A stretch of 64,000 bases of DNA from Haloarcula marina (GCF_024218775.1 NZ_CP100404.1:558001-622000), one strand, 5' to 3'. Shown: positions 35,706 through 43,770, counted from the stretch's first letter. Numbers and translations are program-made. The notes: generated by a model not told the origin, from the sequence alone.

Positions 35706-37025
35706 TCAGAGCCTCTCGGTTGTATTCTCGTCGAGGAAGTTCTTGAAACCCTCAAATACAGTTAGGCAAACGAGGAGTGCAGCGACACCTCCGACGAATG
35801 CGGAGGGACTGACCGTCGGAGCGAAGAGTGCGACCGATCCGAGTATCGTCCCCGCAACTCCGCGAGCGAGGAACACTTCGTCCTGCAGCGACTCGAGTGT
35901 GTTTCGATCTGTGAACGCCGAACCGAGGAGGAAGAGCGCGAGTCCGCCAGCGATCGTCCGGACACCACCCTCTCCGAGAGCGTGTGCTTCGGCTGCAGCC
36001 TCTATCGCGACTGCGACCCCAACGCCGGCTGCCACGATACCGATGAAGACGAATACATGGACGAGCACGTGTGCGACGATACGCTTACGAATCTGGATCC
36101 ACTCCCCCTCCGATTCGGCCTGGAACGAACGGTCGAGGAGAAACTCGTCGATGGTTCCAAAGTAAAGCCACCATACGTTGACCGCAATCAGGAACCCGCT
36201 GAGGGCGGTAAGAGCTGGCACCAACGTCCAGTTGAGACCGGAGACGCCCACAGCGACCGCCAGGATCGACTCGCCGAGGACGAGAATGGTAAACAACCCG
36301 AGACGTTCGGGGAAGTGTGAGGTGCGCTTCGGGATGTCCTCGAGACGGAGATACACGCCAGCGACGCTGATACTGATCAAGAACGAGAGTGCCCAGATTG
36401 CGTAGCGACCCGGTTCAGGGACGAAGAGACCCAGCGCCCACACGAGCGCCCCAGCCCCGTTGGCGAGTAGAACGTAGGATGTGTACGAGCGGAGCGACGG
36501 GATGCTGTGCCATGCTCGAACATACATCCCTACCGAGAGGAGGCTCAAGAAGAGGTACGCGATACCGAACGCCGCCGAACCGCCGTGGAACACGTCGTGA
36601 ATCGTTCCCGTGAGGAGAATCACCCCGAACATAGCGGCGACCATCCCGAAGCGGTGGACGAGGTCGTCCGTATCGAACGCATCGGTGTACTCCGTGAATC
36701 CGAGCCACGTCCACCAGACGAGGACGAACAGGCCCGCGAACGATAGGATTCCGGTGACTGTCAGGTCCTCGTGGAGCAGCAGTCCGAGTTCCGCGACGGC
36801 GACGACGTATACGAGATCGAAGAACAATTCTAGCCACGTGGCGTGTCGGCCGCGGTTGCCCGTGTAAACGGTCGGCGGGCGGTACGACGACTCCAGATAT
36901 CGTGACGCGTTCCGGACGAGTCCAAACCGAGAGACACTCCCGTTGGTGCTCCTCTCCGCGCCTTCGTCGGCAGTCCTCGCAGGTGCCCCTCTCATCCACG
37001 AGAGCACTATACTGATGGGTCTCAT
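35706..37025 (-). CDS. ltrA: Low temperature requirement A (LtrA) family membrane protein
   Basis: A 439-residue protein. A basic N-terminus of about 50 residues leads to GRHATWLELFFDLVYVVAVA, the diagnostic LELFFDLVxVxA motif of LtrA. About eleven further helices follow, including WWTWLGFTEYTDAFDTDDLV, FPERLGLFTILVLGESILAV and VNVWWLYFGTIDEF, all family signatures. Cellular role is unknown beyond membrane location. The start at 37025 is chosen because the truncated copy at 37965-38096 is homologous from exactly that Met onward. It is cargo of the mobile element and lower in GC than chromosomal neighbours. Confidence 0.85.
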   Translation of the reverse strand: MRPISIVLSWMRGAPARTADEGAERSTNGSVSRFGLVRNASRYLESSYRPPTVYTGNRGRHATWLELFFDLVYVVAVAELGLLLHEDLTVTGILSFAGLFVLVWWTWLGFTEYTDAFDTDDLVHRFGMVAAMFGVILLTGTIHDVFHGGSAAFGIAYLFLSLLSVGMYVRAWHSIPSLRSYTSYVLLANGAGALVWALGLFVPEPGRYAIWALSFLISISVAGVYLRLEDIPKRTSHFPERLGLFTILVLGESILAVAVGVSGLNWTLVPALTALSGFLIAVNVWWLYFGTIDEFLLDRSFQAESEGEWIQIRKRIVAHVLVHVFVFIGIVAAGVGVAVAIEAAAEAHALGEGGVRTIAGGLALFLLGSAFTDRNTLESLQDEVFLARGVAGTILGSVALFAPTVSPSAFVGGVAALLVCLTVFEGFKNFLDENTTERL

Positions 37026-37090
37026 GTCCGTTTCTAGTACAATAGAATCCAGCATAAACACTCACGTCACCAACACTACGTAGCGCGTCA
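36895..37090 (+). repeat. Direct repeat A: ltrA 5' end plus upstream region
   Basis: About 196 bases covering the first codons of ltrA (minus strand) and its upstream region. Aligns with 37969-38160 with small gaps and roughly three quarters identity by eye; both end in a CTACGTAGCGCG block. Confidence 0.75.
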
Positions 37091-37310
37091 GAGAATGTCG
37101 TAGGCCAAACGGGTGCGTTTGTTTCAGACCTTCCGTCCTGAATCTGCTGCTAAGTGGGAGTGGGCAGTTACTATGCCATCAGAACCAATTAACCTTCACA
37201 AAACTGGACTGTATACCGCGCGTTTCTCTCGCGAAAGTGTATGCAAATAAACACTATTCCCTAATACTATCTTATTGTATCAGCAGTCCAATATGAACCG
37301 GTGACAATAG
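37062..37310. other. AT-rich gap between ltrA and osmC genes
   Basis: Divergent promoter region within the mobile element. A TATA-like CTTATTGTA lies at 37271-37279, about 35 bases before the osmC-family start. Low GC compared with the chromosome. No gene seen. Confidence 0.4.
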
Positions 37311-37874
37311 ATGGCCACTATGGACGAATCGACAGTAAACGGTGTTGATGTTACGGCGCTCGAGGGAGCAATCGAAGCTATCAGTGACGACCCTGATGTC
37401 GGAATGTTCACATTCCGGGCCGAAACAGAGTGGCAGGATGCGCTCAAGTCAGTCACAACGATCAACGAGTTCGACCAGTCTGGTGAAACTGTTCGCACGC
37501 AGGACTTCACGTTACAGGGGGACGAGCCCGAGCAAATTCTCGGAGAACGCACAAGCCCAAACGCCGTCGAAGCCCTGCTCGGCGCTCTCGGTTCATGCTT
37601 AACCGTGGGCTATGCAGCGAACGCCGCTGCTATGGGCATCGAACTCGACAGTCTCCGTTTCGAGATGGAAGGTGACGTTGATCTTCGAGGTTTCCTGGGT
37701 ATCTCCGAGGATGTTCACCCGGGGTACGAAGCGGTCACCTGTACTGTGTACATGGATGCCGATGCCTCCGAGAAGGAACTTGAACAGCTGCGTCAGCACG
37801 TTGAGGCCACTTCGCCCCTCGTTGACGTGCTGACGAACGAGGTTGCGCTGGAAACACACCTCGTCGTTGAGTAA
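37311..37874 (+). CDS. OsmC-family thiol peroxidase-like protein
   Basis: A 187-residue protein. The OsmC domain spans about residues 30-187: ERTSPNAVEALLGALGSCLT has the first conserved Cys, and YEAVTCTVYMDADASEKELE the second, the pair used to reduce organic hydroperoxides. The N-terminal ~30 residues are an extra acidic segment. It probably protects against oxidative or chlorine stress. Codon use is visibly more AT-rich than the flanking chromosome. Start ATG at 37311, or 37320 three codons later. Confidence 0.85.
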   Translation: MATMDESTVNGVDVTALEGAIEAISDDPDVGMFTFRAETEWQDALKSVTTINEFDQSGETVRTQDFTLQGDEPEQILGERTSPNAVEALLGALGSCLTVGYAANAAAMGIELDSLRFEMEGDVDLRGFLGISEDVHPGYEAVTCTVYMDADASEKELEQLRQHVEATSPLVDVLTNEVALETHLVVE

Positions 37875-37964
37875 TCCATCCCGGTCCGAATTGGTAGTTT
37901 TTACATCCTCTATCTCGGAACAGCAGTCGACTGTCCCACACTGTCCGCAGTGGTGAATTCCCCT

Positions 37965-38096
37965 CTACAGATACCGTGACGCGTGCCGGACGAGTCCGAA
38001 CCGAGAGACTCCACCATCGGTGCTCCCCGCGCCTTCGTCGTCAACCCTCGCGGGCGGTTTCCGCGTCCACGAGACTACTGCACGGATGGCCCTCAT
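37965..38096 (-). pseudogene. Truncated ltrA copy, N-terminal 43 codons
   Basis: The minus strand reads MRAIRAVVSWTRKPPARVDD, then EGAGSTDGGVSRFGLVRHAS and RYL, then a stop. It aligns with residues 1-43 of the intact LtrA protein in this element (MRPISIVLSW … VSRFGLVRNASRYL), which continues for about 400 residues. The copy stops exactly where homology ends. It is part of the larger direct repeat and is unlikely to make a functional protein. Confidence 0.75.
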
Positions 38097-38160
38097 GTAC
38101 ATATATATTACACGAGAATCCGGCATTACTGCTCTCAGCACCAACGCTACGTAGCGCGCC
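37969..38160 (+). repeat. Direct repeat B: degenerate copy of ltrA 5' region
   Basis: Second copy of the ~195-base repeat (see 36895-37090), on the other side of the osmC-family gene. The remaining stretch to 38386 shows nothing recognisable. Confidence 0.72.
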
Positions 38161-38386
38161 GAACGAGAGAGCCAACGGGACGACCCAGGACCGAGTCACC
38201 CGATACCGCCGAAACGCAGGGTGAGCAGATAGGTCGTGGCCCGGGCCTCTCCCAGGCGAAAGCGTCCGACTCCTCGAGGTTTGCCAGACAGCGTTGGCCT
38301 AATATCGGCGAGCTCTGCGCCGCCGCTCTCTCTGCTGGACCGGAGCAACGAACATACGTTGCTACCGTCGAACTGGACTGGAGGTT

Positions 38387-38881
38387 TCAAGCGCTGGCTT
38401 CGACGGGTTTGCGAAACACGAACCTGTAGACCATGGAGGGGATGCAGATGTGGGTCGTCGCCACGAGTCCACTCACGCCGACGAACAAGATCCCGAGTGT
38501 ATATCCGACGAGCAACGAACCAGCCCAGAAGGCCGCGGCGGTTACTGTCAACCAAACGCTGGCGACGACGCACGCGAACCGCCGGGGGGCGTTCGCTTTC
38601 GGGAGCGGATCCGTGCCGAGGACGTGTCGAATTCCGTGATTGTAAACGAGGTCAAATGGATGGACCGGAAATACGGCACCGAGAACAGCAAACGGTACCA
38701 ATGCGACGAGAATAATCGGAGATGCGAGTGCCGTCCCAACTGCGGCAATGGCTGCACAGACGCCTGGGGAAAACCCGATCCACGGCACAACCGCTCCGAA
38801 CGACGGTTCGTCCGGACAGTGGTATCCCTGAATCATCAACCGCCTTCGAATATGTGGTGAGATAACACTCATCATTACCAT
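38387..38881 (-). CDS. DUF4395-like integral membrane protein
   Basis: A 164-residue protein with about four helices in two pairs. An N-terminal HIRRRLMIQGYHCPDEPSFG is followed by PGVCAAIAAVGTALASPIIL, a hydrophilic HPFDLVYNHGIRHVLGTDPL, APRRFACVVASVWLTVTAAA and a final ATTHICIPSMVYRF. The PRRFAC…helix pair…THICIP arrangement resembles DUF4395. Function unknown. It is cargo of the mobile element. Several ATG codons cluster at the start; 38872 is equally possible. Confidence 0.62.
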   Translation of the reverse strand: MVMMSVISPHIRRRLMIQGYHCPDEPSFGAVVPWIGFSPGVCAAIAAVGTALASPIILVALVPFAVLGAVFPVHPFDLVYNHGIRHVLGTDPLPKANAPRRFACVVASVWLTVTAAAFWAGSLLVGYTLGILFVGVSGLVATTHICIPSMVYRFVFRKPVEASA

Positions 38882-39084
38882 TTCTACCTACGCCGGTACC
38901 GGACATAGTGTTATCTCTCTGTAAAGACGAACGGTGCCCGAGAGTCAGCAGGTGAGTTATTTATTGCGTTCTCCAGCCAAACATCGCACTGAGGCCGGGA
39001 CTCCTTGTTCGATAACACAGGATCTCTTGTGCGATTCGCGCCCTGTATTCAGCACGGCCGCAGAAAACTATCCGCGGATGAGTA
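38882..39084. other. Right arm of the mobile element
   Basis: Non-coding by inspection. It holds the subterminal repeat at 39032-39055, which mirrors 35327-35350. It resembles the non-coding end of an IS but contains no transposase fragment I can recognise. Confidence 0.4.
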
Positions 39085-39097
39085 TTTCAACAGAGCC
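39085..39097 (-). repeat. Right terminal inverted repeat
   Basis: TTTCAACAGAGCC on the plus strand, the exact inverse of 35283-35295. Confidence 0.85.
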
Positions 39098-39105
39098 GTT
39101 CTGCA
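39098..39105 (+). repeat. 8-bp target-site duplication, right copy
   Basis: GTTCTGCA, identical to 35275-35282. Confidence 0.85.
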
Positions 39106-39182
39106 CGGACTCGGATCTCGGCCCACCGTCTTTCTGTGTGTCACTTCGCCGCGAGTGACGACGACGTAGAAACCGTCTCGCC

Positions 39183-41189
39183 CTACTCGGCGGGTTCGGC
39201 CGCCGCAACGGCGAGTTCGTCCGCCTCGTCGAGGTGGGCGACCGTCGCGAGACGAAGCGCGTGAGGCCACCCGAGCGGCGTCGCCGAGTCGGCGGTGCCG
39301 TCGTCGAACAACTGTTCGGGGAGGTAGCCGCAGTCGCGGACCAGCGACCCGCCGGGGAGTATCTCGGCGAGGAGGTCACGCGAGCGGCGGTAGGCGTCGT
39401 CGGCCCGAGCGTCGTCGCAGGCGTCGAGGAGGCTTCCGAGTTCGGCGGCGGCGTTGGCACCCCACGCCGTCGAGACGGTCCAGACCTTCTCGTTGCCCTG
39501 TCCGTGCTGCCGCCAGTCGTCGCCCTCGAAGCGGACGAGGCCGCGGATGGCGTCGCTCTCGTGTTCGAGGCCGTCGAGCGTGGTCTCGACGTGAGTCACG
39601 AGGCGGTCCACCGTCTCGTCGTCGAGGTCGGTAATCTCCGCGTACTCGCGCATCGCGGCCGGAAGCGCCAGCGACCCGGAGTCGAGGCGTTCGTCGAGTT
39701 CGCCCTCGTGTTCCCGCAGCGCGTAGAACTCGCCGGTCCACAGGCGGTCGAGGCCGTCGGCGACGCGGTCGGCCTGCGCTCGCGCGTGGTCCCGCAGGTC
39801 GGTTGAGACCGGCGCGCGGGCGACGGCGGCGTAGGCGTGGAGGAACGTCGCGGCGGTGTGGACGAACCGGCCCTGCATGTTCTCCCAGGCGTTCTGGCAG
39901 GCGACTGGGAGGCCGTCGGCTTCGAGCGTGTCGTCCAGACTGTCGACGGCGGCCTCGATGGTCGCCTCGATAGCCTCGGGGTCCTCGGGGTCGTCGGTCC
40001 GGAGGTACGTCGCGAGGAACCCGGCGACGCTCCCGCTCTGGTCGGCCTGATAATCGGTGTCGTCGCCGTCTTCGAGGCGGGCGTTCGCCCACCCGGGCGC
40101 GAGCGTCTCGTCGCCCGGCCAGACGCGGTGGGGCCAACTGCCGTCGTCGAGTTGCGTTCGGCGGTAGAACTCGGCGGAGCGCTGGTGCCAGCCGTCGAGG
40201 TCGACGCCGAGAACCTCGCTTCCTTCGAGGAGGAAGCGGGATATCTCCGCGTCGTCGCGGAACCACGTGTAGCCGTAGCCGCCGGAGGAGACGTAGAAGG
40301 GGTCGAAGTCGGGACCGGCGATGCGCGCGCCGTTCTCCGCGGAGAGCAGCGACACGACGCGGAGGTCGTCGACGACCGTCTCGCGGTGCGGGGCGGTCTC
40401 CGGCACCCGCCACTCGCGCTGGTCGCGGGCGGCGGCGACGAGCGTCTCGGTGTCGTCGTACTCGCTCGCGGCCGACTCGACGGTCGACAGTGCGTCCGCA
40501 CGGGCCGTCTCGCCGCGTTCGGCCACGAGGGTGACGAGGGTGACGCTTCCGTTCTCGAAGGGCGCGGTCAGGTGCGCACCGCCGGTCAGGACCGTATCCT
40601 CGTAGCGTTCCTCGTCGGCGGTCCGCGGGAACTCCACGGGGTCGTCGGCGACGAGTTCGTCGAATCGCTCGGGAATCTGCCCGTAGGCGTCGAAGTCGGT
40701 CGACGCGCCGACGTAATCGTGTTCGCGCCGGTGGTACGCTTCGACCGCCCCGTCGTGGACGAGCAGACTCGTCTGTCCCTCACGGCCGTCGGGGGCGAAC
40801 CTGACGTAGGCGTTCAGGTCGACGGCTTCAGGGGCATCGCCGACGAGTTCGAACCGGGTGACGTGTGTCCGGCCGACGGTCAGGTCCTGCTGTCTGACCT
40901 GCCAGTCGCCCTGTTCGTGGACCGTCTCGACGACGCCCGTGTCGTCGTGATACCGCTGAGAAGCGCCGCCGTCGAACCAGCCGTCGCCGACGCCGAACCG
41001 AGAGCTGTCGATACCTGAGAGGCCGCTGAGCGGATACGAGTAGTCCTGCAGTGAGCCGTCGTCGTCGACGTGGACGAGGCGGTCGCCATCACCGGCGAAC
41101 ACGCCCGTCGTCGACCGGAGTTCACCGGGGAACTTCCGGTCGTCCTCCCGGTGACGTTTATAATCGTTCAGTGATGTCCGGAGCGTCAT
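39183..41189 (-). CDS. GH15 family glucoamylase-like enzyme, cytoplasmic
   Basis: A 668-residue protein with no signal peptide. The N-terminal ~240 residues form a beta-sandwich (LRTSLNDYKRHREDDRKFPG, YSYPLSGLSGIDSSRFGVGD). The catalytic barrel begins near residue 285 with SSGGYGYTWFRDDAEISRFL, then DDGSWPHRVWPGDE, WENMQGRFVHTAATFLHAYA and a terminal DSATPLGWPHALRLATVAHL. It probably hydrolyses alpha-glucosidic bonds in maltodextrins or a related disaccharide. It is more divergent than the other two GH15 proteins here. ATG at 41189 chosen over a GTG two codons upstream; a TATA box lies about 30 bases before it. Confidence 0.83.
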   Translation of the reverse strand: MTLRTSLNDYKRHREDDRKFPGELRSTTGVFAGDGDRLVHVDDDGSLQDYSYPLSGLSGIDSSRFGVGDGWFDGGASQRYHDDTGVVETVHEQGDWQVRQQDLTVGRTHVTRFELVGDAPEAVDLNAYVRFAPDGREGQTSLLVHDGAVEAYHRREHDYVGASTDFDAYGQIPERFDELVADDPVEFPRTADEERYEDTVLTGGAHLTAPFENGSVTLVTLVAERGETARADALSTVESAASEYDDTETLVAAARDQREWRVPETAPHRETVVDDLRVVSLLSAENGARIAGPDFDPFYVSSGGYGYTWFRDDAEISRFLLEGSEVLGVDLDGWHQRSAEFYRRTQLDDGSWPHRVWPGDETLAPGWANARLEDGDDTDYQADQSGSVAGFLATYLRTDDPEDPEAIEATIEAAVDSLDDTLEADGLPVACQNAWENMQGRFVHTAATFLHAYAAVARAPVSTDLRDHARAQADRVADGLDRLWTGEFYALREHEGELDERLDSGSLALPAAMREYAEITDLDDETVDRLVTHVETTLDGLEHESDAIRGLVRFEGDDWRQHGQGNEKVWTVSTAWGANAAAELGSLLDACDDARADDAYRRSRDLLAEILPGGSLVRDCGYLPEQLFDDGTADSATPLGWPHALRLATVAHLDEADELAVAAAEPAE

Positions 41190-41269
41190 TGCCACTACAC
41201 AACACGGCCCCGTTGATAAAATTTGGTGTAATTGTTTTTCGCACCTAATCGACAGCTCGCGGAGACGGC

Positions 41270-43669
41270 TCAGACGGTGTCGTCGACGACCGTCGTCGCG
41301 ATGTCGGGCAGGTCGCCGCTCGCGGCGACGACGGTGACGCGCGCCCCCTCGTCGGCCGCCACGGCGACGTCTACGTCCCCGCCGTCGATGTGGACCGTCT
41401 CGCTTCGTGTCTTGACCACGAGGTCCTCGCCGTCGGTGTGGCCGGTGACGCGGGCGTCGTCCCCGTCGCGTTCAATTTTCACGTCGAGTTCGGGACCGTC
41501 GGCGGGCGCGGACCCGCCGTAACGCTCGCGGACGACGGCGGGCGTCTCGACCGGTTCGCCCGCGTCGATGCTCCACGCCAGTCGGACGAACTGGCCGTTG
41601 GTCCACGAGAGGGGTGTCGCGCTGGACGTGCCCTCGCCGAACGTCCAGTCGAAGTCGTTCTCGCCGGATTCGTCCCACACTTGCTCGGGGAGCATCCGCC
41701 CGTCGTTGGCGAAGTCGCCGAGGGTCTCCAGCAGGGCCTCGGGGGCGAAGTCGGGGTCGTCGAGCAGGAGTTCGTACTCGCCGCGTTCGCCGGTGAAGAA
41801 GGGCCAGATGCGCCCCTTCCCGGTCATGTCCGGTTGCCACGGCGCGCCGGGTTGGACGCGCTTCTCGCCGTAGCCGTCACCGGTGTATCGGTACCACCCG
41901 GGACCGTGGGGCGTCTCGACCATGATGTCGTCGTCGTACTCGGCGACGCTGTTGCGGATGGTCGGGTCGTCGGCCGAGCAGACGCCGAGGCGGACGAGTT
42001 CGAGGAATCCGCCGTCCATGATGTTTCGCTCGTCGAGCATCCCGCCGCCGTTGTTGTGCGTGCGGAGTTCCCCGTCGTCAGGGTTGCCCCTGCCGGTGAT
42101 GCGGACGTAGTACGGCGTGTTCGTGTGCTTCGCCGTCCCCGTCTCGGTCGCGTGCCAGTCTTCGAGGTTCGCGACCCAGTGGTCGGCGACGCCGAGGTAG
42201 GCAATGGCGTCGGCAGGTTCGTCAGCGTCGATAGCCAGGTCGGCCGCACAGACGAGGCCCGCGATCTCGGCGGCCGTCGTCGACGGCGAGTAGCCCGGTT
42301 CCTCTTCCCAGCGTTCCTGTTGGGTGTGGGGGCCGGTCGCGGCGACGTAGTCGCTGGAGCGGCGGACGTTCTCGTAGCCGTAGGCCGCTTCCTCGAAGTC
42401 GTAGCCGTGACGCTCCTTGAGTTGCTGGGCCATCACCTGCGGGAAGGCGATTTCGTCCATCTGCTCGCCGCCCCAGCGGGTGCGCCCGTCGAGGAACGTG
42501 TTCTGCGGAAGGAAGCCGTCCTCGCGCTGCTGGTACTCGTAGACGTACTCCGTGGCGTCGATGGCGCTCTGGGTGTCGCCGATGGCGTCGAAGGCCGTGT
42601 AGGCCTGATACAGGTCGCGCGGCCAGACGTAGTTGTAGCCGTAGTCGACGGGGTCGTTGGCGTCGACGGCGTCGCCCCACGGGACCGACGGCGATGCGAT
42701 GCCCGCACCGGGGAACGCCTTGGAGTCGGCGGCCTTCATCACCATCACGGCGGTCTTATATTGGGCCAGCAGGTCGTCGTCGCCCTTCACGCTGTCCGGG
42801 ACCGGAATCTCGTCGAGGTAGGCGTCCCAGGAATCGACGTAGGCCGCGCGCACGTCCTCGAACGTGTCGTCCAGCGCCGTCTCGGCGACGGCGAGGGCGG
42901 CCTCGTCGTCGCTGTCCTCGGCGAACCCGAGCGACAGCGTCGTCTCGTGACTCGCCAGCGTCCCGGCGAGGACGACGTTGCCCCGGGCCTCGTCGTACCG
43001 TTCGTCGGTCGACCCGGATTCGAGGAGCGCCGTCTCCACGTCGCCCTCTCGAACGTCGGCGGTGGTCCACTCGAACCCGTCGGCGCTGGCGACGCCCAGT
43101 CCCACGTCGATGGGGTCGCCGTCCTCGGTCAGGAACACCGGGTCCGCGTCCTCGGGTTGCTCGTGGGCGACACGCAACGCGTCCGCGTCGGCGTGGGCCA
43201 CGTCGTGGTCGGCGTGACAGGACAGCGCCGGGTCGACGACGACGTGGAGGTCGTACCCTTCGCCCGCGAAGTCCACGTCGAGAAGCAGTGCGTCCTCGTC
43301 GGGATGGGCGGCGTGTTCGACGGTCAGTTCCCAGTCGCGGTCGTCGGTCGGTCGCGCGGTCTGTCGGAACAGCAGCGCGTCCTCGCTTGCCGCCGTCGTC
43401 TCGCGTTCGACCGCGGTGGGCAGGTCGCGCCGTTCGCGGAAGGTCCGGGCGGCGTACCCCTCGCCGTCGGTGACGAGGAAATCCAGTTCCCGGACGTTCA
43501 TCAGGTCGATACGCGGGAACCGTATCTCGGTCACTGCGCCTTCGGTCAGCGTGTACCACACTCGCGACGGGTCGGCGTCGTCGTGGTCACAGACCGTGCC
43601 GAACCCGTACTTCTCCCCGACCGTCCACGTCGCATCCGCTGTGGCTGTCGGCGTCGATTCGCTGGTCAT
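41270..43669 (-). CDS. Cytoplasmic GH15 glucoamylase / glucodextranase-type enzyme
   Basis: A 799-residue protein without signal peptide, beginning MTSESTPTATADATWTVGEK. It aligns along its length with the exported GH15 lipoprotein at 31376: FPRIDLMN, YGYNYVWPRDLYQAY, FLDGRTRWGGEQMDEIAFP (general-acid Glu) and SSATPLSWTNGQFVRLAWS are in the same order. It probably hydrolyses imported maltodextrins to glucose. Its promoter faces the TrmB-type regulator, with a 19-base palindrome between them, suggesting direct control. Confidence 0.88.
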   Translation of the reverse strand: MTSESTPTATADATWTVGEKYGFGTVCDHDDADPSRVWYTLTEGAVTEIRFPRIDLMNVRELDFLVTDGEGYAARTFRERRDLPTAVERETTAASEDALLFRQTARPTDDRDWELTVEHAAHPDEDALLLDVDFAGEGYDLHVVVDPALSCHADHDVAHADADALRVAHEQPEDADPVFLTEDGDPIDVGLGVASADGFEWTTADVREGDVETALLESGSTDERYDEARGNVVLAGTLASHETTLSLGFAEDSDDEAALAVAETALDDTFEDVRAAYVDSWDAYLDEIPVPDSVKGDDDLLAQYKTAVMVMKAADSKAFPGAGIASPSVPWGDAVDANDPVDYGYNYVWPRDLYQAYTAFDAIGDTQSAIDATEYVYEYQQREDGFLPQNTFLDGRTRWGGEQMDEIAFPQVMAQQLKERHGYDFEEAAYGYENVRRSSDYVAATGPHTQQERWEEEPGYSPSTTAAEIAGLVCAADLAIDADEPADAIAYLGVADHWVANLEDWHATETGTAKHTNTPYYVRITGRGNPDDGELRTHNNGGGMLDERNIMDGGFLELVRLGVCSADDPTIRNSVAEYDDDIMVETPHGPGWYRYTGDGYGEKRVQPGAPWQPDMTGKGRIWPFFTGERGEYELLLDDPDFAPEALLETLGDFANDGRMLPEQVWDESGENDFDWTFGEGTSSATPLSWTNGQFVRLAWSIDAGEPVETPAVVRERYGGSAPADGPELDVKIERDGDDARVTGHTDGEDLVVKTRSETVHIDGGDVDVAVAADEGARVTVVAASGDLPDIATTVVDDTV

Positions 43670-43691
43670 ACGACAGCCTGTACGACCAGTA

Positions 43692-43700
43692 CCTTAATGG
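43692..43700 (-). promoter_or_regulatory. TATA box of the cytoplasmic GH15 gene
   Basis: CCATTAAGG on the minus strand, centred 27 bases before the ATG at 43669, giving a leaderless mRNA. The palindrome at 43710-43728 lies immediately upstream. Confidence 0.5.
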
Positions 43701-43709
43701 TTTCTCAAC

Positions 43710-43728
43710 TTGTAATGAATAATTACAA
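43710..43728. promoter_or_regulatory. Palindromic candidate operator TTGTAAT-N5-ATTACAA
   Basis: A perfect inverted repeat with 7-bp arms and a 5-bp AT-rich spacer (GAATA). It is next to the TATA box of the GH15 gene and 76 bases before the start of the TrmB-type regulator, so one dimer could act on both. The half-site differs from the TACT-N7/8-GAGTA motif known for Halobacterium TrmB. Confidence 0.55.
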
Positions 43729-43770
43729 CTCGATTCTACATCCCCGTTGGGGCCGGACTGCACCGAAACC

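Larger units (their letters stand above)
35283..39097. mobile_element. 3.8-kb non-autonomous cargo transposon with IS6-type ends
   Basis: A 3815-bp segment bounded by perfect 13-bp terminal inverted repeats (GGCTCTGTTGAAA inward from each end) and by an 8-bp direct repeat (GTTCTGCA). The ends resemble IS6-family termini. A second, subterminal match lies 42-44 bases inside each end (35327-35350 and 39032-39055). The interior is visibly more AT-rich than the flanks and encodes an LtrA-family protein, an OsmC-family protein, a DUF4395-like protein and a truncated ltrA copy. I find no transposase. It interrupts the glucan-utilisation locus between the ATPase and a GH15 gene without breaking either. 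Confidence 0.82.

Noticed and set aside
35283-39097. Interpretation of the segment as a prophage or provirus
   Set aside because: There is no integrase, terminase or capsid gene and the ends are IS-like with an 8-bp duplication.
38934-39158. A frame beginning MPESQQVSYLLRSPAKHRTE in the right arm of the mobile element, considered as a transposase start
   Set aside because: The resemblance to an IS6 transposase N-terminus is limited to the first few residues, and the frame runs out through the inverted repeat into flanking DNA.
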